DNA of 26,304 nucleotides from Candidatus Faecalibacterium faecipullorum (GCA_019118985.1 DWXX01000100.1:1-26304), one strand, 5' to 3'. Shown: positions 1 to 8,455, numbered from the stretch's first letter. The notes: generated from the letters alone by a model not told the origin. Translations and numbers: made by a program.

Positions 1-36
1 GCGGCCACCGCCCGACAGCTTGAACAGCCCAAGACC

Positions 37-79
37 CGCCCCCCGCCCTTCCCGTTAGGGAAGATGCGGGGGCGTTTTG
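37..79 (+). terminator. Intrinsic terminator of an upstream unit
   Basis: A long hairpin has an outer stem pairing 37-43 with 68-74 and an inner stem pairing CTTCCC (48-53) with GGGAAG (58-63) around a GTTA loop. TTTTGT follows directly at 75-80. This is the shape of a Rho-independent terminator for a gene lying left of the window. It separates that gene from the promoter at 97-125. I see no coding signal in 1-176. Confidence 0.75.
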
Positions 80-96
80 TCTGCATCCATTGCGGC

Positions 97-125
97 TTTA
101 CAGACGGGGGCAAAAGCGGTATACT
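97..125 (+). promoter_or_regulatory. SigmaA-type promoter for the VanY-like/yfmF/yfmH/lgt unit
   Basis: The -35 box is TTTACA (97-102), the spacer is 17 bp and the -10 box is TATACT (120-125). Transcription should begin near 132, giving a leader of about 45 nt. That leader can form a small GGGCC/GGCCC hairpin (134-148) before the Shine-Dalgarno site at 166-171. Confidence 0.7.
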
Positions 126-176
126 AACCCCGTGGGCCTGTGCGGCCCGCGGAACGATGCAACGCAAGGAGAAGCC

Positions 177-1010
177 ATGGAACAAAGACAACGACCCGCC
201 CAGCGCCCGCGCCTCACCCGGGAGGAGCTGGCGGCACGCCGCCGCAGACGCCGGCTGCGCCTTGTGCGCAACTGGGTGCTCTTTCTGTCGGGGTGCGGGG
301 CGCTGGTGGGGGTGATGACCGGGCTGCTGCTGTGGGCCATGCCCCAGCTCAGCGGGCTGGTGGCCGGCCGGCAGGAGTTCGCTGCGCCCAGCTATGACCT
401 GTCGGGCTACCTGTTCGACCCCGACGACCCTTACCTCGTGCTGGTCAACGGCCAGCTGCCCATGTCTGAGAACGACCAGACCGCCCCCGCCCTCGCCGCC
501 GCGGATGAGGCGGGGGGCATCCTGCTGGAGGCGGCCGCGGCCGCCGCCTGGCGGGAGATGGCCGCCGCGGCCGCCGGGGTGGACATCCATCTGCGGCTGG
601 TGTCGGGCTACATGGACGCCGACGCCCAGGCCGCCGCCTTTGACGCCCAGGTGCAGCGGTGCCTCAAACAGGGCCTGGGGCAGGCCGACGCCGAGGCCCG
701 GGCCGCCGCCGTCGTGCCGCGGCCGGGCTGCAACGAGGCCGGCACCGGTCTTGCCGCCGACATCCTGGCCGAGGGCTATACCCGGCTGGACACCGGCTTT
801 GCCGACACCGACGCCTACCGCTGGCTGTGCGCCTACGCCGCCGACTACGGCTTCATCCTCCGCTGGCCGGAGGACAGCCAGGCCGTCACCGGCATGGTGT
901 TCCAGCCCTGGCACTGGCGGTACGTCGGGGTCGAGAACGCCCGCGCCATCCGCGCAAGCGGGCAGTGCCTGGAGGCCTTCCTGGCGCTGCGCCGCGCCGA
1001 CCTATCATAA
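177..1010 (+). CDS. VanY/D,D-carboxypeptidase-like membrane protein, probably catalytically inactive
   Basis: 277 residues. The ATG at 177 follows AAGGAG (166-171) by 5 nt; the frame stays open to 90 but has no better ribosome site. A basic N-terminus (RRRRRR at 21-26) precedes one membrane segment at about 33-56, so the C-terminal domain should lie outside the membrane. The domain matches the M15B VanY family (SGY..., GTGLAADI, PWHWRYVG), zinc enzymes that trim D-Ala from peptidoglycan stem peptides. Three active-site positions differ from the family: SGYR reads SGYM (Met146), the zinc-ligand His of SEHQTG is Ala188, and the catalytic Glu of EPWH is Gln243. Asp195 and His246 are kept. I infer a pseudoenzyme that may still bind peptidoglycan. 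An Ala-rich linker precedes the domain. It is the first gene of a forward unit, and yfmF starts 13 nt after its stop. Confidence 0.8.
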   Translation: MEQRQRPAQRPRLTREELAARRRRRRLRLVRNWVLFLSGCGALVGVMTGLLLWAMPQLSGLVAGRQEFAAPSYDLSGYLFDPDDPYLVLVNGQLPMSENDQTAPALAAADEAGGILLEAAAAAAWREMAAAAAGVDIHLRLVSGYMDADAQAAAFDAQVQRCLKQGLGQADAEARAAAVVPRPGCNEAGTGLAADILAEGYTRLDTGFADTDAYRWLCAYAADYGFILRWPEDSQAVTGMVFQPWHWRYVGVENARAIRASGQCLEAFLALRRADLS

Positions 1011-1023
1011 GAGAGGATACGAT

Positions 1024-2307
1024 TTGGAACGGATACAACTTGCACCAGGGGTGCATCTCTCCGCCGACCCGGCCGAAAAGCTCAACCGCTGCCGGGTCAG
1101 CATCCACTTTACCTTCCCCATCCGGCGGGAGAACGCCACCGCCCACGCCCTGCTGCCCCTTCTGCTGGAGCGGGGCTACGCCGGCTGCCCCGACATGACC
1201 GCCCTGACCAAGCGCCTGGCGGGCCTCTACGGGGCCGACCTCGAGGTGGACGGCCGGGCCATGGGGGCCCGCCGCAACCTCTGCGTCAGCGTCACCGGCA
1301 TCAAGAGCCGCTTCGCCCTCGCGGGGGAGGACCTTGCCGCCGCCTACGCCGAGCTGGCGCTGGGGGTGGCCTTCCACCCCTGCATGGACGACGACGGCTT
1401 CGAGGCCGGGGCCCTCGCCATCGAAAAGCAGATGCTCCGCCAGAGCCTCGAAGATGAGCTCAACGACAAGCGCCTGTACTGCGCCCGGCAGGCGGCCCGG
1501 GTCTTTTTCGGCGAAAGCCCCATGGGCATCCGGCAGGAGGGCTACCTCGAGGAGGTGGACGCCCTGACCGGGGCGGACGTCGCCGCCGCCTACGCCGAGA
1601 TGCTGCGCACCGCCTCCATCGAGCTGATGGTGCTGGGCTGCACCCCGGCTCAGACCGAGCGGGTGGCCGCCGCCTTCCTGGCCGAGCTGGCCGCGGTGCG
1701 GCGGGCCCCGGCCGTGCTGCCCCCCTTCATGGCCATGCCGCGGCAGACGCCGGTGCGCCGGAGCGAGGCCTTTGAGATGGAGCAGGCCAAGCTCTGCATG
1801 GTCTTTACCCTCGGCCGGCCGATGGAGCTTGCGGATATGGCCGCCTTCCGGCTGGCCATGGCCCTCTACGGGGGCAGCGTCACCAGCCGGCTGTTCCTCC
1901 ACCTGCGGGAGCGGGACCATCTGTGCTACTACTGCGCCTCCTCCTTCCAGAGCTTTACCGGCAGCATGACGGTCTCCAGCGGCATCGAGCCGGCCGACGC
2001 CGCCCGCGCCGAGGAGGCCATCCTGAACGAGCTGGCCGAGCTGTGCTGCGGGCCCATCACCCCCGACGAGCTGGAGGACTGCCGCCGCGGCCTCATCGCC
2101 GGGCTGGAAGGGGTGGAGGACTCCCTCGGCGGCATCGAGAGCTGGTACGCCATGGAGATCATCCGGGGCGGGGCTATCGCCACCCCCGCCGACGCCCGGG
2201 CCGGCCTTGCCGCCGTCACCGAAGGGCAGGTGCGGGCGGCGCTGCGCCGGTTCAGCCTGTCGGTCAGCTATCTCTTGACAAGAAAGGAGGGCCCTGCCCA
2301 TGCCTGA
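1024..2307 (+). CDS. yfmF: M16-family protein YfmF (EF-P modification-associated), non-catalytic partner
   Basis: 427 residues from a TTG start at 1024, set by GAGAGG at 1011-1016. The frame is open far upstream, but the start here gives the usual length of the family (about 425). The protein has the two-lobed M16 insulinase-like architecture and lacks the HxxEH zinc motif: the corresponding stretch, HALLPLLLERG, is followed by the family-typical LYGADLEV. That is normal for YfmF (ymfF of Bacillus), which pairs with the zinc-containing YfmH. In Bacillus subtilis the pair is linked to 5-aminopentanol modification of elongation factor P. The stop overlaps the start of yfmH by 8 bp, implying translational coupling and heteromer assembly. 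Function here is inferred from family and pairing. Confidence 0.88.
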   Translation: MERIQLAPGVHLSADPAEKLNRCRVSIHFTFPIRRENATAHALLPLLLERGYAGCPDMTALTKRLAGLYGADLEVDGRAMGARRNLCVSVTGIKSRFALAGEDLAAAYAELALGVAFHPCMDDDGFEAGALAIEKQMLRQSLEDELNDKRLYCARQAARVFFGESPMGIRQEGYLEEVDALTGADVAAAYAEMLRTASIELMVLGCTPAQTERVAAAFLAELAAVRRAPAVLPPFMAMPRQTPVRRSEAFEMEQAKLCMVFTLGRPMELADMAAFRLAMALYGGSVTSRLFLHLRERDHLCYYCASSFQSFTGSMTVSSGIEPADAARAEEAILNELAELCCGPITPDELEDCRRGLIAGLEGVEDSLGGIESWYAMEIIRGGAIATPADARAGLAAVTEGQVRAALRRFSLSVSYLLTRKEGPAHA

Positions 2308-3625
2308 CGCAGCCGGCAGCCGGATGCAGGCCGTTCTGGACTGCGCCGGCAACGAGCGGTACACCCTGCCCTCCGGCCTCGAGGTGCTGGTGCGCCCCAT
2401 GCCGGGGTACGCCGCCGCCCATGTCATCGCGGCCGCCCGCTTCGGCTCCATCGACCTGCGGTTTGCCCTCGCAGGCAGGGAGGTGGACCTGCCCGCCGGC
2501 GCCGCCCACTACCTTGAGCACAAGATGTTCGAGGACCAGGCGGGGGACGCCTTCGCCCGGTTCGCCCGCACCGGGGCCAACGCCAACGCCTTCACCAGCT
2601 TTGACCGCACCTGCTACTACTTCACCGCCACCAGCGCGGTGGACGAGAGCCTGGACGTGCTGCTGGACATGCTGACCCACCCCTACTTCACCGACGAGAC
2701 GGTGGAAAAGGAGCGGGGCATCATCGCCCAGGAGATCAAGATGTACGCCGACAGCCCCGACTGGCGGCTTATCACCGAGCTGTGCCAGTGCCTGTACCAC
2801 AGCCACCCCGTCCGCAGCGACATCGCCGGCAGCTGCGAGAGCATCGCGCAGATCACCCCCGCTTTGCTCTACGACTGCTGCCGGGCCTTCTACGCGCCGG
2901 CGAACCTCCTCATCGCCGCGGCGGGCAGCATCGACGCCGAGCGGGTGCTGGCCGCCTGCCGCCGGGCCGGGCTGGACAAAGCCCCCGCCGCGCCGCAGCC
3001 CGTGCGCATCTGCGCGCCCGAGCCCATGACCCTCGCCGCGCGGCAGAGGACTGTCCCGATGGCGGTGACCAAGCCCTGCTTTGGGGTGGGCTTCAAGGAA
3101 GCGCCCCTCGCCCCCGGCGACGGGCGGACCGAGGCCCTCTATGACCTGATCCTCTGCTGCATCTGCGGGGGGATGTCGCCGCTCTACCGCCGTTTGTACG
3201 ACGAGGGGCTGGTCAACCCCGGCTTTGGCGGCGAGGTGCTGCGTGTGGACGGTGCCTGCTGCATCCTCTTCACCGGCGAGAGCGACGACGCCGACACCGT
3301 CATCAAGCTGCTGCAGGAGGAGATCGAAGCCCAGCGCGCCCGCGGGGTGGACCGGGAGGTCTTTGCCCTGTGCAAGAACGAAAAGTACGGCCAGCTGATT
3401 GAAAACCTGGAGTGCGTCGAGGACGCCGCCAGCCAGATGGCCGACTTTGCCCTGATGGGCCAGACGGTGCCCGCGCAGGTGGGGATGCTGGCGTCCCTCA
3501 CCCCCGAAGACGCCGACGCCGCTTTGCAGACCATCTTACAGCCGGCGCGGATGGCCCGGGTGGACATCCTGCCCGACGGTTCGGCCGCGCCGGCGCCTGA
3601 CCCAGAACAAGAAACGGAGGATTGA
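2300..3625 (+). CDS. yfmH: M16-family zinc peptidase YfmH (EF-P modification-associated)
   Basis: 441 residues. The ATG at 2300 lies 9 nt after AAAGGAGG (2283-2290), inside the end of yfmF. The inverted zinc-binding motif is intact as HYLEH near residue 73, and the downstream Glu ligand lies in the typical stretch ERGIIAQEIKMYADSPDW. This is therefore the catalytic half of the YfmF/YfmH pair, expected to be a cytoplasmic M16 metallopeptidase. The Bacillus homologue is required for 5-aminopentanol modification of EF-P; the substrate in this organism is unknown. The tail beyond about residue 430 is acidic and Pro/Ala-rich. lgt starts 5 nt after the stop, so the three genes are probably one transcript. 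Confidence 0.9.
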   Translation: MPDAAGSRMQAVLDCAGNERYTLPSGLEVLVRPMPGYAAAHVIAAARFGSIDLRFALAGREVDLPAGAAHYLEHKMFEDQAGDAFARFARTGANANAFTSFDRTCYYFTATSAVDESLDVLLDMLTHPYFTDETVEKERGIIAQEIKMYADSPDWRLITELCQCLYHSHPVRSDIAGSCESIAQITPALLYDCCRAFYAPANLLIAAAGSIDAERVLAACRRAGLDKAPAAPQPVRICAPEPMTLAARQRTVPMAVTKPCFGVGFKEAPLAPGDGRTEALYDLILCCICGGMSPLYRRLYDEGLVNPGFGGEVLRVDGACCILFTGESDDADTVIKLLQEEIEAQRARGVDREVFALCKNEKYGQLIENLECVEDAASQMADFALMGQTVPAQVGMLASLTPEDADAALQTILQPARMARVDILPDGSAAPAPDPEQETED

Positions 3626-3629
3626 ACCC

Positions 3630-4670
3630 ATGTCAAACCTTGTCACCTTCCCCGGCCTCGGCCTCAGCTTTGAGGTCAGCCGGGTGGCCTTCCGCATCGG
3701 GGGGATGAACATCTACTGGTACGGCGTGCTGATCGCCCTGGGCATCGTGCTGGCCATCCTGTTCGGCTTCCGCCACTGCGCCGAGTTCGGCATCGACGGC
3801 GACGCCATGACCGACGTGGTGGTCATCGGCGTGGTGATGGGCATCCTGTCGGCCCGGGCCTACTATGTGGCCATGTCCCCCTACGGCTACGACAGCGTCT
3901 GGGAGATGCTGGACATCCGGGAGGGCGGCCTTGCCATCTACGGCGGCATCATCGGGGCGGCGGTCTTTGGGGCCCTGGCCTGCAAGTGGCGCAAGGTCCG
4001 GGTGGCCGCCATGCTGGACCTGACCGGCATGGGCTTTCTGATCGGGCAGTGCATCGGCCGCTGGGGCAACTTTGTCAACCAGGAGGCCTTCGGCTGCAAC
4101 ACCACCCTGCCCTGGGGGATGTACAGCGCCGCCACCGAGGCCTATCTGCGCAGCAGCGCCGTCACCGCGCCGGCGGGGGCCGTCATCGACCCCACCATGC
4201 CGGTCCACCCCACCTTCCTGTATGAGAGCCTGTGGTGCCTTGTCGGCTTTGTCGCCCTGCGCCTTTACATGAAGCGCCGCCGCTTCGACGGGGACATCGC
4301 CCTGCTGTACGCCATCTGGTACGGGGCCGGCCGCTTCTGGATCGAGGGGCTGCGCACCGACAGCCTGCTGCTGGCGCCCTCGCTGGGGCTGCGCGCCTCC
4401 CAGCTGGTGGCCGCCGTGGCGGTGGTGGGCGGTATCATCGCCGAGGTCATCCTCAGCCGCCGCAGCGCCGGCCGCGCCCTGATGGTCCCCCTGGCCGTCA
4501 CCCAGGAGAACCGCCGCCTGGCCGCCCGGGTGGAGAAAAAGACCGGTCAGCCCGTCCCCCTGCCCGAAGAGCTGGCCTACGCCGCGCTGCCCCGCAAGGA
4601 GTTTTTGACCCGCACCGCGGCCTGCAACGCCCGGCTGAAAGAGCAGCTCAGCCGGCAGCTGGCCGCCTGA
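3630..4670 (+). CDS. lgt: Prolipoprotein diacylglyceryl transferase Lgt
   Basis: 346 residues; the ATG at 3630 follows GGAGG (3616-3620). Lgt is a membrane enzyme that moves diacylglycerol from phosphatidylglycerol to the lipobox Cys of prelipoproteins. Several hydrophobic segments are visible, with the family signature GRWGNFVNQEAFG at about 143-155, GGLAIYGG near 97-104, VHPTFLYES near 191-199 and the conserved Arg in GRFWIEGLRTDS. Typical Lgt proteins are 260-290 residues. This one continues about 65 residues past the last membrane segment with a charged, probably cytoplasmic tail. It is the last gene of the forward unit and is followed by a bidirectional terminator. Confidence 0.96.
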   Translation: MSNLVTFPGLGLSFEVSRVAFRIGGMNIYWYGVLIALGIVLAILFGFRHCAEFGIDGDAMTDVVVIGVVMGILSARAYYVAMSPYGYDSVWEMLDIREGGLAIYGGIIGAAVFGALACKWRKVRVAAMLDLTGMGFLIGQCIGRWGNFVNQEAFGCNTTLPWGMYSAATEAYLRSSAVTAPAGAVIDPTMPVHPTFLYESLWCLVGFVALRLYMKRRRFDGDIALLYAIWYGAGRFWIEGLRTDSLLLAPSLGLRASQLVAAVAVVGGIIAEVILSRRSAGRALMVPLAVTQENRRLAARVEKKTGQPVPLPEELAYAALPRKEFLTRTAACNARLKEQLSRQLAA

Positions 4671-4690
4671 CAAAAAACAGAGAACGCAAA

Positions 4691-4735
4691 AAGACCGCCC
4701 CTTGCGCCGAATACGGCGCAGAGGGCGGCCTTTGT
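4691..4735. terminator. Bidirectional terminator between lgt and trkH
   Basis: A stem pairs GACCGCCC plus TGCGCCG with CGGCGCA plus GGGCGGCC around an AATA loop. A-rich sequence lies on the left (4683-4692) and TTTGTTT on the right, so it can end both the rightward lgt transcript and the leftward trkAH transcript. Confidence 0.8.
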
Positions 4736-4742
4736 TTATGTT

Positions 4743-6182
4743 TCAGAATTTCTTCCAGGTCTCGGGCGCGAAGAGCAGCAGCAGCGGGAAGATCTCCAGC
4801 CGGCCGGCCAGCATGTCGAAGGTCATCACCAGCTTGGCAAAGCCGGAATAGTGGCCGAAGTTCATCATCGGGCCCACCCCCGCAAGGCCGGGGCCGATGT
4901 TGTTGAAGGTGGCCGCCACCGCGGTGAAGTTGGTGGTGAAGCTCTCGCCGTCCAGGCTGACCAGCAGCACCGACGCCGCGAACAGGATGATGTAGGCTCC
5001 CATGAACACATGGGTGGTGCGGATGGTCTCCTGGTCGAGGGGCTTGCCGTCCACCCGCACCGGGGTCACCACGCTGGGGTGCAGGGTCTGGGCGATCTCC
5101 CGCCGGATGCTCTTGAGCAGAATGACCAGGCGGCTGATCTTCATGCCGCCGCCGGTGCTGCCCGCGCAGGCGCCGATGAACATCAGCGCCACCAGGATGC
5201 TCTTGGCAAAGGTGGGCCACTGGTCAAAGTCGCAGGAGGAGTAGCCGGTGGTGGTGATGATCGACCCCACCTGGAAGGCCGCCTGCTGCACCGCCGTGAG
5301 CAGAGAGGGGAACATCTCCCGGATGTTCCAGCTGATGAGGGCGATGGCCACGGCCACCACCGCGAGGTACCAGCGCACCTCTTCGATCAGCACCTTGCGG
5401 AACTTGCCCCGGATGAGGTAGAAGTAGGCGCTGAAGTTGACGCCGAACAGGATCATCGAGATGGTGACCACCACCTGGATGTAGGGCGAGTAGCTGGCCA
5501 TGCTGTCGTTCTTGATGCCGAAGCCGCCGGTGCCCGCCGAGCCGAAGGTGATCATCAGGCTGTCCATCAGCGGGCAGCCCCCCGCCAGCATAAAGACGAT
5601 CTGGATCAGGGTCATCCCCAGGTAGATGGTGTAGAGGATCTTGGCGGTCTGCCGCACCGAGGGGACCATCTTCTCGACCTGGGGGCCGGGGCTCTCGGCC
5701 TTCATCAGGTTGACATGGCTGCCGCCGGTCATGGGCAGCACCGCCAAAAGAAAAACCAGGATGCCCATGCCGCCGATCCAGTGGGTGAAGCTGCGCCAGA
5801 ACAAAATGCCCATCGGCAGGCTCTCCACATCGGCCAGCACCGACGCGCCGGTGGTGGTAAAGCCGCTGACCGTCTCAAACAGCGCGCCGATGGGGTCGGG
5901 GATGGCCCCCGACAGCACAAAGGGCACCGCCCCCATCACGCTGATGACCACCCAGGTCAGGGCGGCGGTGACGCAGCCCTCCCGCATATAGAAGATCCTG
6001 CGCCGGGGCCTGATCCGGGTCAGCGCCCCGCCGATGGCGCAGCACAGCGCGATGGTGAGCAGAAAGACGCGCAGCACCGCCCATTCGCTGTAAACGGCGC
6101 TGACGAGGGCCGGCAGGCACATCAGCCCGCCCTCGCACAGCAGGATGTAGCCCAACAGGCGGAATACGATGGCGTAATTCAT
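4743..6182 (-). CDS. trkH: TrkH/KtrB-family potassium uptake channel subunit
   Basis: 479 residues; the start at 6182 overlaps the trkA stop in ATGA. The protein is an integral membrane K+ translocator with four pore-loop repeats. The filter regions are recognisable as FTTTGAS, AGTGGFG, ITTTGYSS with the nearby CAGSTGGGMK, and FNNIGPGL. The N-terminus is hydrophobic, as usual for this family, and the length agrees with TrkH (about 480). It should form the K+ pathway gated by the cytosolic TrkA encoded just upstream, so the pair makes a complete two-component potassium uptake system. There is no third gene in the unit. The 3' end meets the lgt terminator. Confidence 0.95.
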   Translation of the reverse strand: MNYAIVFRLLGYILLCEGGLMCLPALVSAVYSEWAVLRVFLLTIALCCAIGGALTRIRPRRRIFYMREGCVTAALTWVVISVMGAVPFVLSGAIPDPIGALFETVSGFTTTGASVLADVESLPMGILFWRSFTHWIGGMGILVFLLAVLPMTGGSHVNLMKAESPGPQVEKMVPSVRQTAKILYTIYLGMTLIQIVFMLAGGCPLMDSLMITFGSAGTGGFGIKNDSMASYSPYIQVVVTISMILFGVNFSAYFYLIRGKFRKVLIEEVRWYLAVVAVAIALISWNIREMFPSLLTAVQQAAFQVGSIITTTGYSSCDFDQWPTFAKSILVALMFIGACAGSTGGGMKISRLVILLKSIRREIAQTLHPSVVTPVRVDGKPLDQETIRTTHVFMGAYIILFAASVLLVSLDGESFTTNFTAVAATFNNIGPGLAGVGPMMNFGHYSGFAKLVMTFDMLAGRLEIFPLLLLFAPETWKKF

Positions 6183-7555
6183 CGGCGGGCGCCCCCCTGA
6201 CCGGCCACGATGTCCCGCAGGTCATGCAGGCCGTGCTGCAGCGTGACCACCACCACCGTATCCCCCAGCTGGATGGTGTCGCCGCCGCGGGGGATGATGA
6301 TCTTGTCCCCCCGGGTGATGCAGCACAGCAGCAGGTTGGGCTTGAGGTGCAGCTCGCTGAGCGGCACGCCGGTGGCGGCGCTGACCTCGTGGACGGTGAA
6401 CTCCAGCGCCTCCACCCGGTCGTCCAGGATGCGGTAGAGGGTCTTGATGTTGTTGCCCGCCTCGTTCTGCAGCGCACGGACGTACTGCACCACAAAGTCG
6501 CAGGTCATGTACTTGGGGTAGATGATGCTGCCCAGGTCAAAGCTGCTGAGCATATCGTCGAACTCCAGCCGGTTGATCTTGGTCACCCGCTTGGCGGCCG
6601 AGTGGTTGCTGGCAAAGAGGGACAGCAGGATGTTCTCCTCGTCCATGTTGGTCAGCGCGACGAAGGCTTCGGCCGACGCCAGCCCCTCGCTGAGCAGGAA
6701 GCTGCGGTTGGAGCCGTCCTCGCACAGCACCTGCGCGTCGGGCAGCTCTTCGGCCAGGTAGTCGCAGCGGGCGAGGTCCCGCTCGATGATCCGCACCTTG
6801 ACCTTATCTTCCAGCAAAGTCTGGCTGAGGTAGAAGGCGATGGCCCCGCCGCCGACGATCATGGCGTTTTTGCAGGGCCGCACCGGGATGCCCAGCTTGA
6901 TGAAGAACTGCTGGGCCTTCTCCTGTGTGGCCAGGAAGGTGACCAGGTCCCCGCTGCGCAGCACGAAGCTGCCGTCGGGGATGGTGACCGTCCGCCCCCG
7001 CTCCACCGCGCAGACCAGGATGTCGCAGCCCAGCCGCGCGGGGATGTCCCGGATGGGCAGCCCGTCCAGCCCGTGGGCGTCGGTCAGGGCGAACTTGATC
7101 AGCCGCACCCGCCCCTCGGCAAAGGTGTCGATCTTGCTCGCCCCGGGGAAGCGCAGCAGCCGCGCGATCTCGGCGGCGGCGGCCATCTCGGGGTTGATGA
7201 TGGCCGAGATGCCGGTCTGCTGGCGGATGAAGTCCAGCTCATGGCTGTAGGACGGGTTGCGCACCCGGGCGATGGTGTGGCGGCTGCCCGCCTTTTTGGC
7301 GAACATGCAGCACAGCAGGTTCAGCTCGTCCGAGCCGGTGATGGCGATAAAGACGTCGTTGTCCTCGATGCCCGCCTCCGACAATGTGGCGATGGACGAA
7401 CCGTTGCCCACCACACCCAGCACGTCGCAGTCCTGCACGATCTGCTCGACACGGGCCTTGTTGGTGTCGACGACGGTCACGCTGTGGCCTTCCTCGCTGA
7501 GCTGGCGGGCCAGCGCCGTGCCGACCTTGCCGCCGCCCACAAGTATGATCTTCAT
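6179..7555 (-). CDS. trkA: Potassium uptake regulatory subunit TrkA (two RCK domains)
   Basis: 458 residues; the ATG at 7555 follows GGAAAGGA (reverse strand, about 7565-7572). It has two tandem RCK units. The first begins at residue 1 with the Rossmann motif GGGKVGT and an acidic end to the second strand (VVDTNK). The second begins near residue 225 with GGGAIAF and IIERD. Each unit is followed by a TrkA-C-type domain. This peripheral cytosolic protein binds nucleotide and gates TrkH. Full-length two-RCK TrkA is about 450-460 residues, so the gene is intact. It is cotranscribed with trkH through a 4-bp overlap. Its leader carries a GC-rich hairpin. Confidence 0.95.
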   Translation of the reverse strand: MKIILVGGGKVGTALARQLSEEGHSVTVVDTNKARVEQIVQDCDVLGVVGNGSSIATLSEAGIEDNDVFIAITGSDELNLLCCMFAKKAGSRHTIARVRNPSYSHELDFIRQQTGISAIINPEMAAAAEIARLLRFPGASKIDTFAEGRVRLIKFALTDAHGLDGLPIRDIPARLGCDILVCAVERGRTVTIPDGSFVLRSGDLVTFLATQEKAQQFFIKLGIPVRPCKNAMIVGGGAIAFYLSQTLLEDKVKVRIIERDLARCDYLAEELPDAQVLCEDGSNRSFLLSEGLASAEAFVALTNMDEENILLSLFASNHSAAKRVTKINRLEFDDMLSSFDLGSIIYPKYMTCDFVVQYVRALQNEAGNNIKTLYRILDDRVEALEFTVHEVSAATGVPLSELHLKPNLLLCCITRGDKIIIPRGGDTIQLGDTVVVVTLQHGLHDLRDIVAGQGGARR

Positions 7556-7607
7556 AAGAAAGCATCCTTTCCGGCTATCGATGTCCTTCGCGGATTTTGT
7601 ACACTCT

Positions 7608-7649
7608 GCCCCCTGAAGAGCCGGGGGCTTTTCGATTGATATTTTAGCA
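7608..7649 (-). promoter_or_regulatory. Promoter and leader hairpin of trkA-trkH
   Basis: On the reverse strand an extended -10 element, TGC-TAAAAT, occupies 7649-7641. No good -35 at 17 bp is visible. The leader then holds a hairpin pairing GCCCCC with GGGGGC (7628-7623 with 7613-7608) around a 9-nt loop. No T-run follows in the reading direction, so the hairpin looks like a leader structure, not a terminator. It is too small to be a ydaO-type riboswitch. Confidence 0.5.
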
Positions 7650-7671
7650 CAATCTGCCGAAAAGGTCTATA

Positions 7672-7701
7672 CAAAAAAATCCCCCGCCGCACCGGCAGGG
7701 G
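7672..7701 (-). terminator. Intrinsic terminator of the J-domain gene
   Basis: On the reverse strand the sequence reads CCCC-T-GCCG, loop GTG, CGGCGGGG, then a run of T (plus-strand A7 at 7673-7679). It sits 26 nt after the stop of the J-domain gene and before the trkA promoter, so it separates the two units. Confidence 0.75.
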
Positions 7702-7726
7702 AGGGGGTATATGGGTGCTGCGTGCC

Positions 7727-8455
7727 TTAGAACGGCCGCCAGAAGAACCACCGGCTGCCGCAGCAGCAGTTGCACAGCAGGTTGAGCAAAATCATCGACC
7801 AGCACCACCGCATGATGCCGCCCCCGGAGGTCGAGTAGCTGGTATAGCCGCTCTGGGTGCGGTAAGCCTGGCCGGGGTTCTGCATCCGGTTCAGATGGGC
7901 GCGGTACTCGCTGTTGGACGGGTCCATCTGGACGGCGCGGCGGGCGTCCTGCATGGCGTCCACGCTGCGGCCCAGGCCCTGGTTGGCCAGGCTGGAATAG
8001 TAGTACCACCGCGCGGTGCGGTCCCGCTGGGCGTCCAGCACCCGGCGCGCCTCGGCGTAGCGGCCGTTGACGATGAAGTTGCGGGCCGCCTGCATCTCGG
8101 GCGGGTCGTAGGCCGAGCTGCTGGGCCCCTGCTGCTGGCTGTAGCCGCCGAAGCCGAACCCGAACGGGTCGAAGCCGTAAAAGCCCCCGTCGAAGCCGCC
8201 CTGCCCGTAGCTCTGCTGCCCATAGCCGCCATAGCCGCCCTGCTGGCTGTAACCGCCGCCGGCGTGCTGGGGCCCGGTGTCCCCCTTGATGATGGCGTCG
8301 TAGGCGGCCTGCACCTCCTTGAAGTGCTCTTCCGCGGTCGGGTCGTTGGGGTTTAAGTCGGGGTGCCACCGCTTGCACTTGGCGCGGTAGGCTTTTTTGA
8401 TCTCTTCCTCGCTGGCACCCCGCTGGATGCCCAGGACCTCATAGGGATCTCTCAT
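7727..8455 (-). CDS. J-domain protein with Gly/Tyr/Gln-rich linker and Cys-rich hydrophobic tail
   Basis: 242 residues. The start is the ATG at 8455 (MRDPYEVLGI), the canonical first residue of a J domain; the longer open frame to 8518 adds no family sequence. The J domain covers about 1-58 and has HPD at 31-33, needed to stimulate DnaK ATPase. Residues 60-115 are a low-complexity Gly/Gln/Tyr/Phe linker. Residues about 118-190 look like TPR-type helices (NGRYAEARRVLDAQ and following). The last 30 residues are hydrophobic with a CNCCC cluster. It lacks the DnaJ zinc-finger and substrate-binding domains, so it is a specialised co-chaperone, perhaps membrane-associated. It has its own promoter and terminator. 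The client is unknown. Confidence 0.87.
   Translation of the reverse strand: MRDPYEVLGIQRGASEEEIKKAYRAKCKRWHPDLNPNDPTAEEHFKEVQAAYDAIIKGDTGPQHAGGGYSQQGGYGGYGQQSYGQGGFDGGFYGFDPFGFGFGGYSQQQGPSSSAYDPPEMQAARNFIVNGRYAEARRVLDAQRDRTARWYYYSSLANQGLGRSVDAMQDARRAVQMDPSNSEYRAHLNRMQNPGQAYRTQSGYTSYSTSGGGIMRWCWSMILLNLLCNCCCGSRWFFWRPF

Noticed and set aside
90..176. Upstream start for the VanY-like gene
   Set aside because: The extension would overlap the promoter at 97-125 and lacks a Shine-Dalgarno site; the ATG at 177 has one.
7608..7628. Rightward terminator reading of the GCCCCC/GGGGGC hairpin, which is followed by TTTT on the plus strand
   Set aside because: No plus-strand gene ends nearby and the T run is only four bases; it fits better as the trkA leader hairpin.
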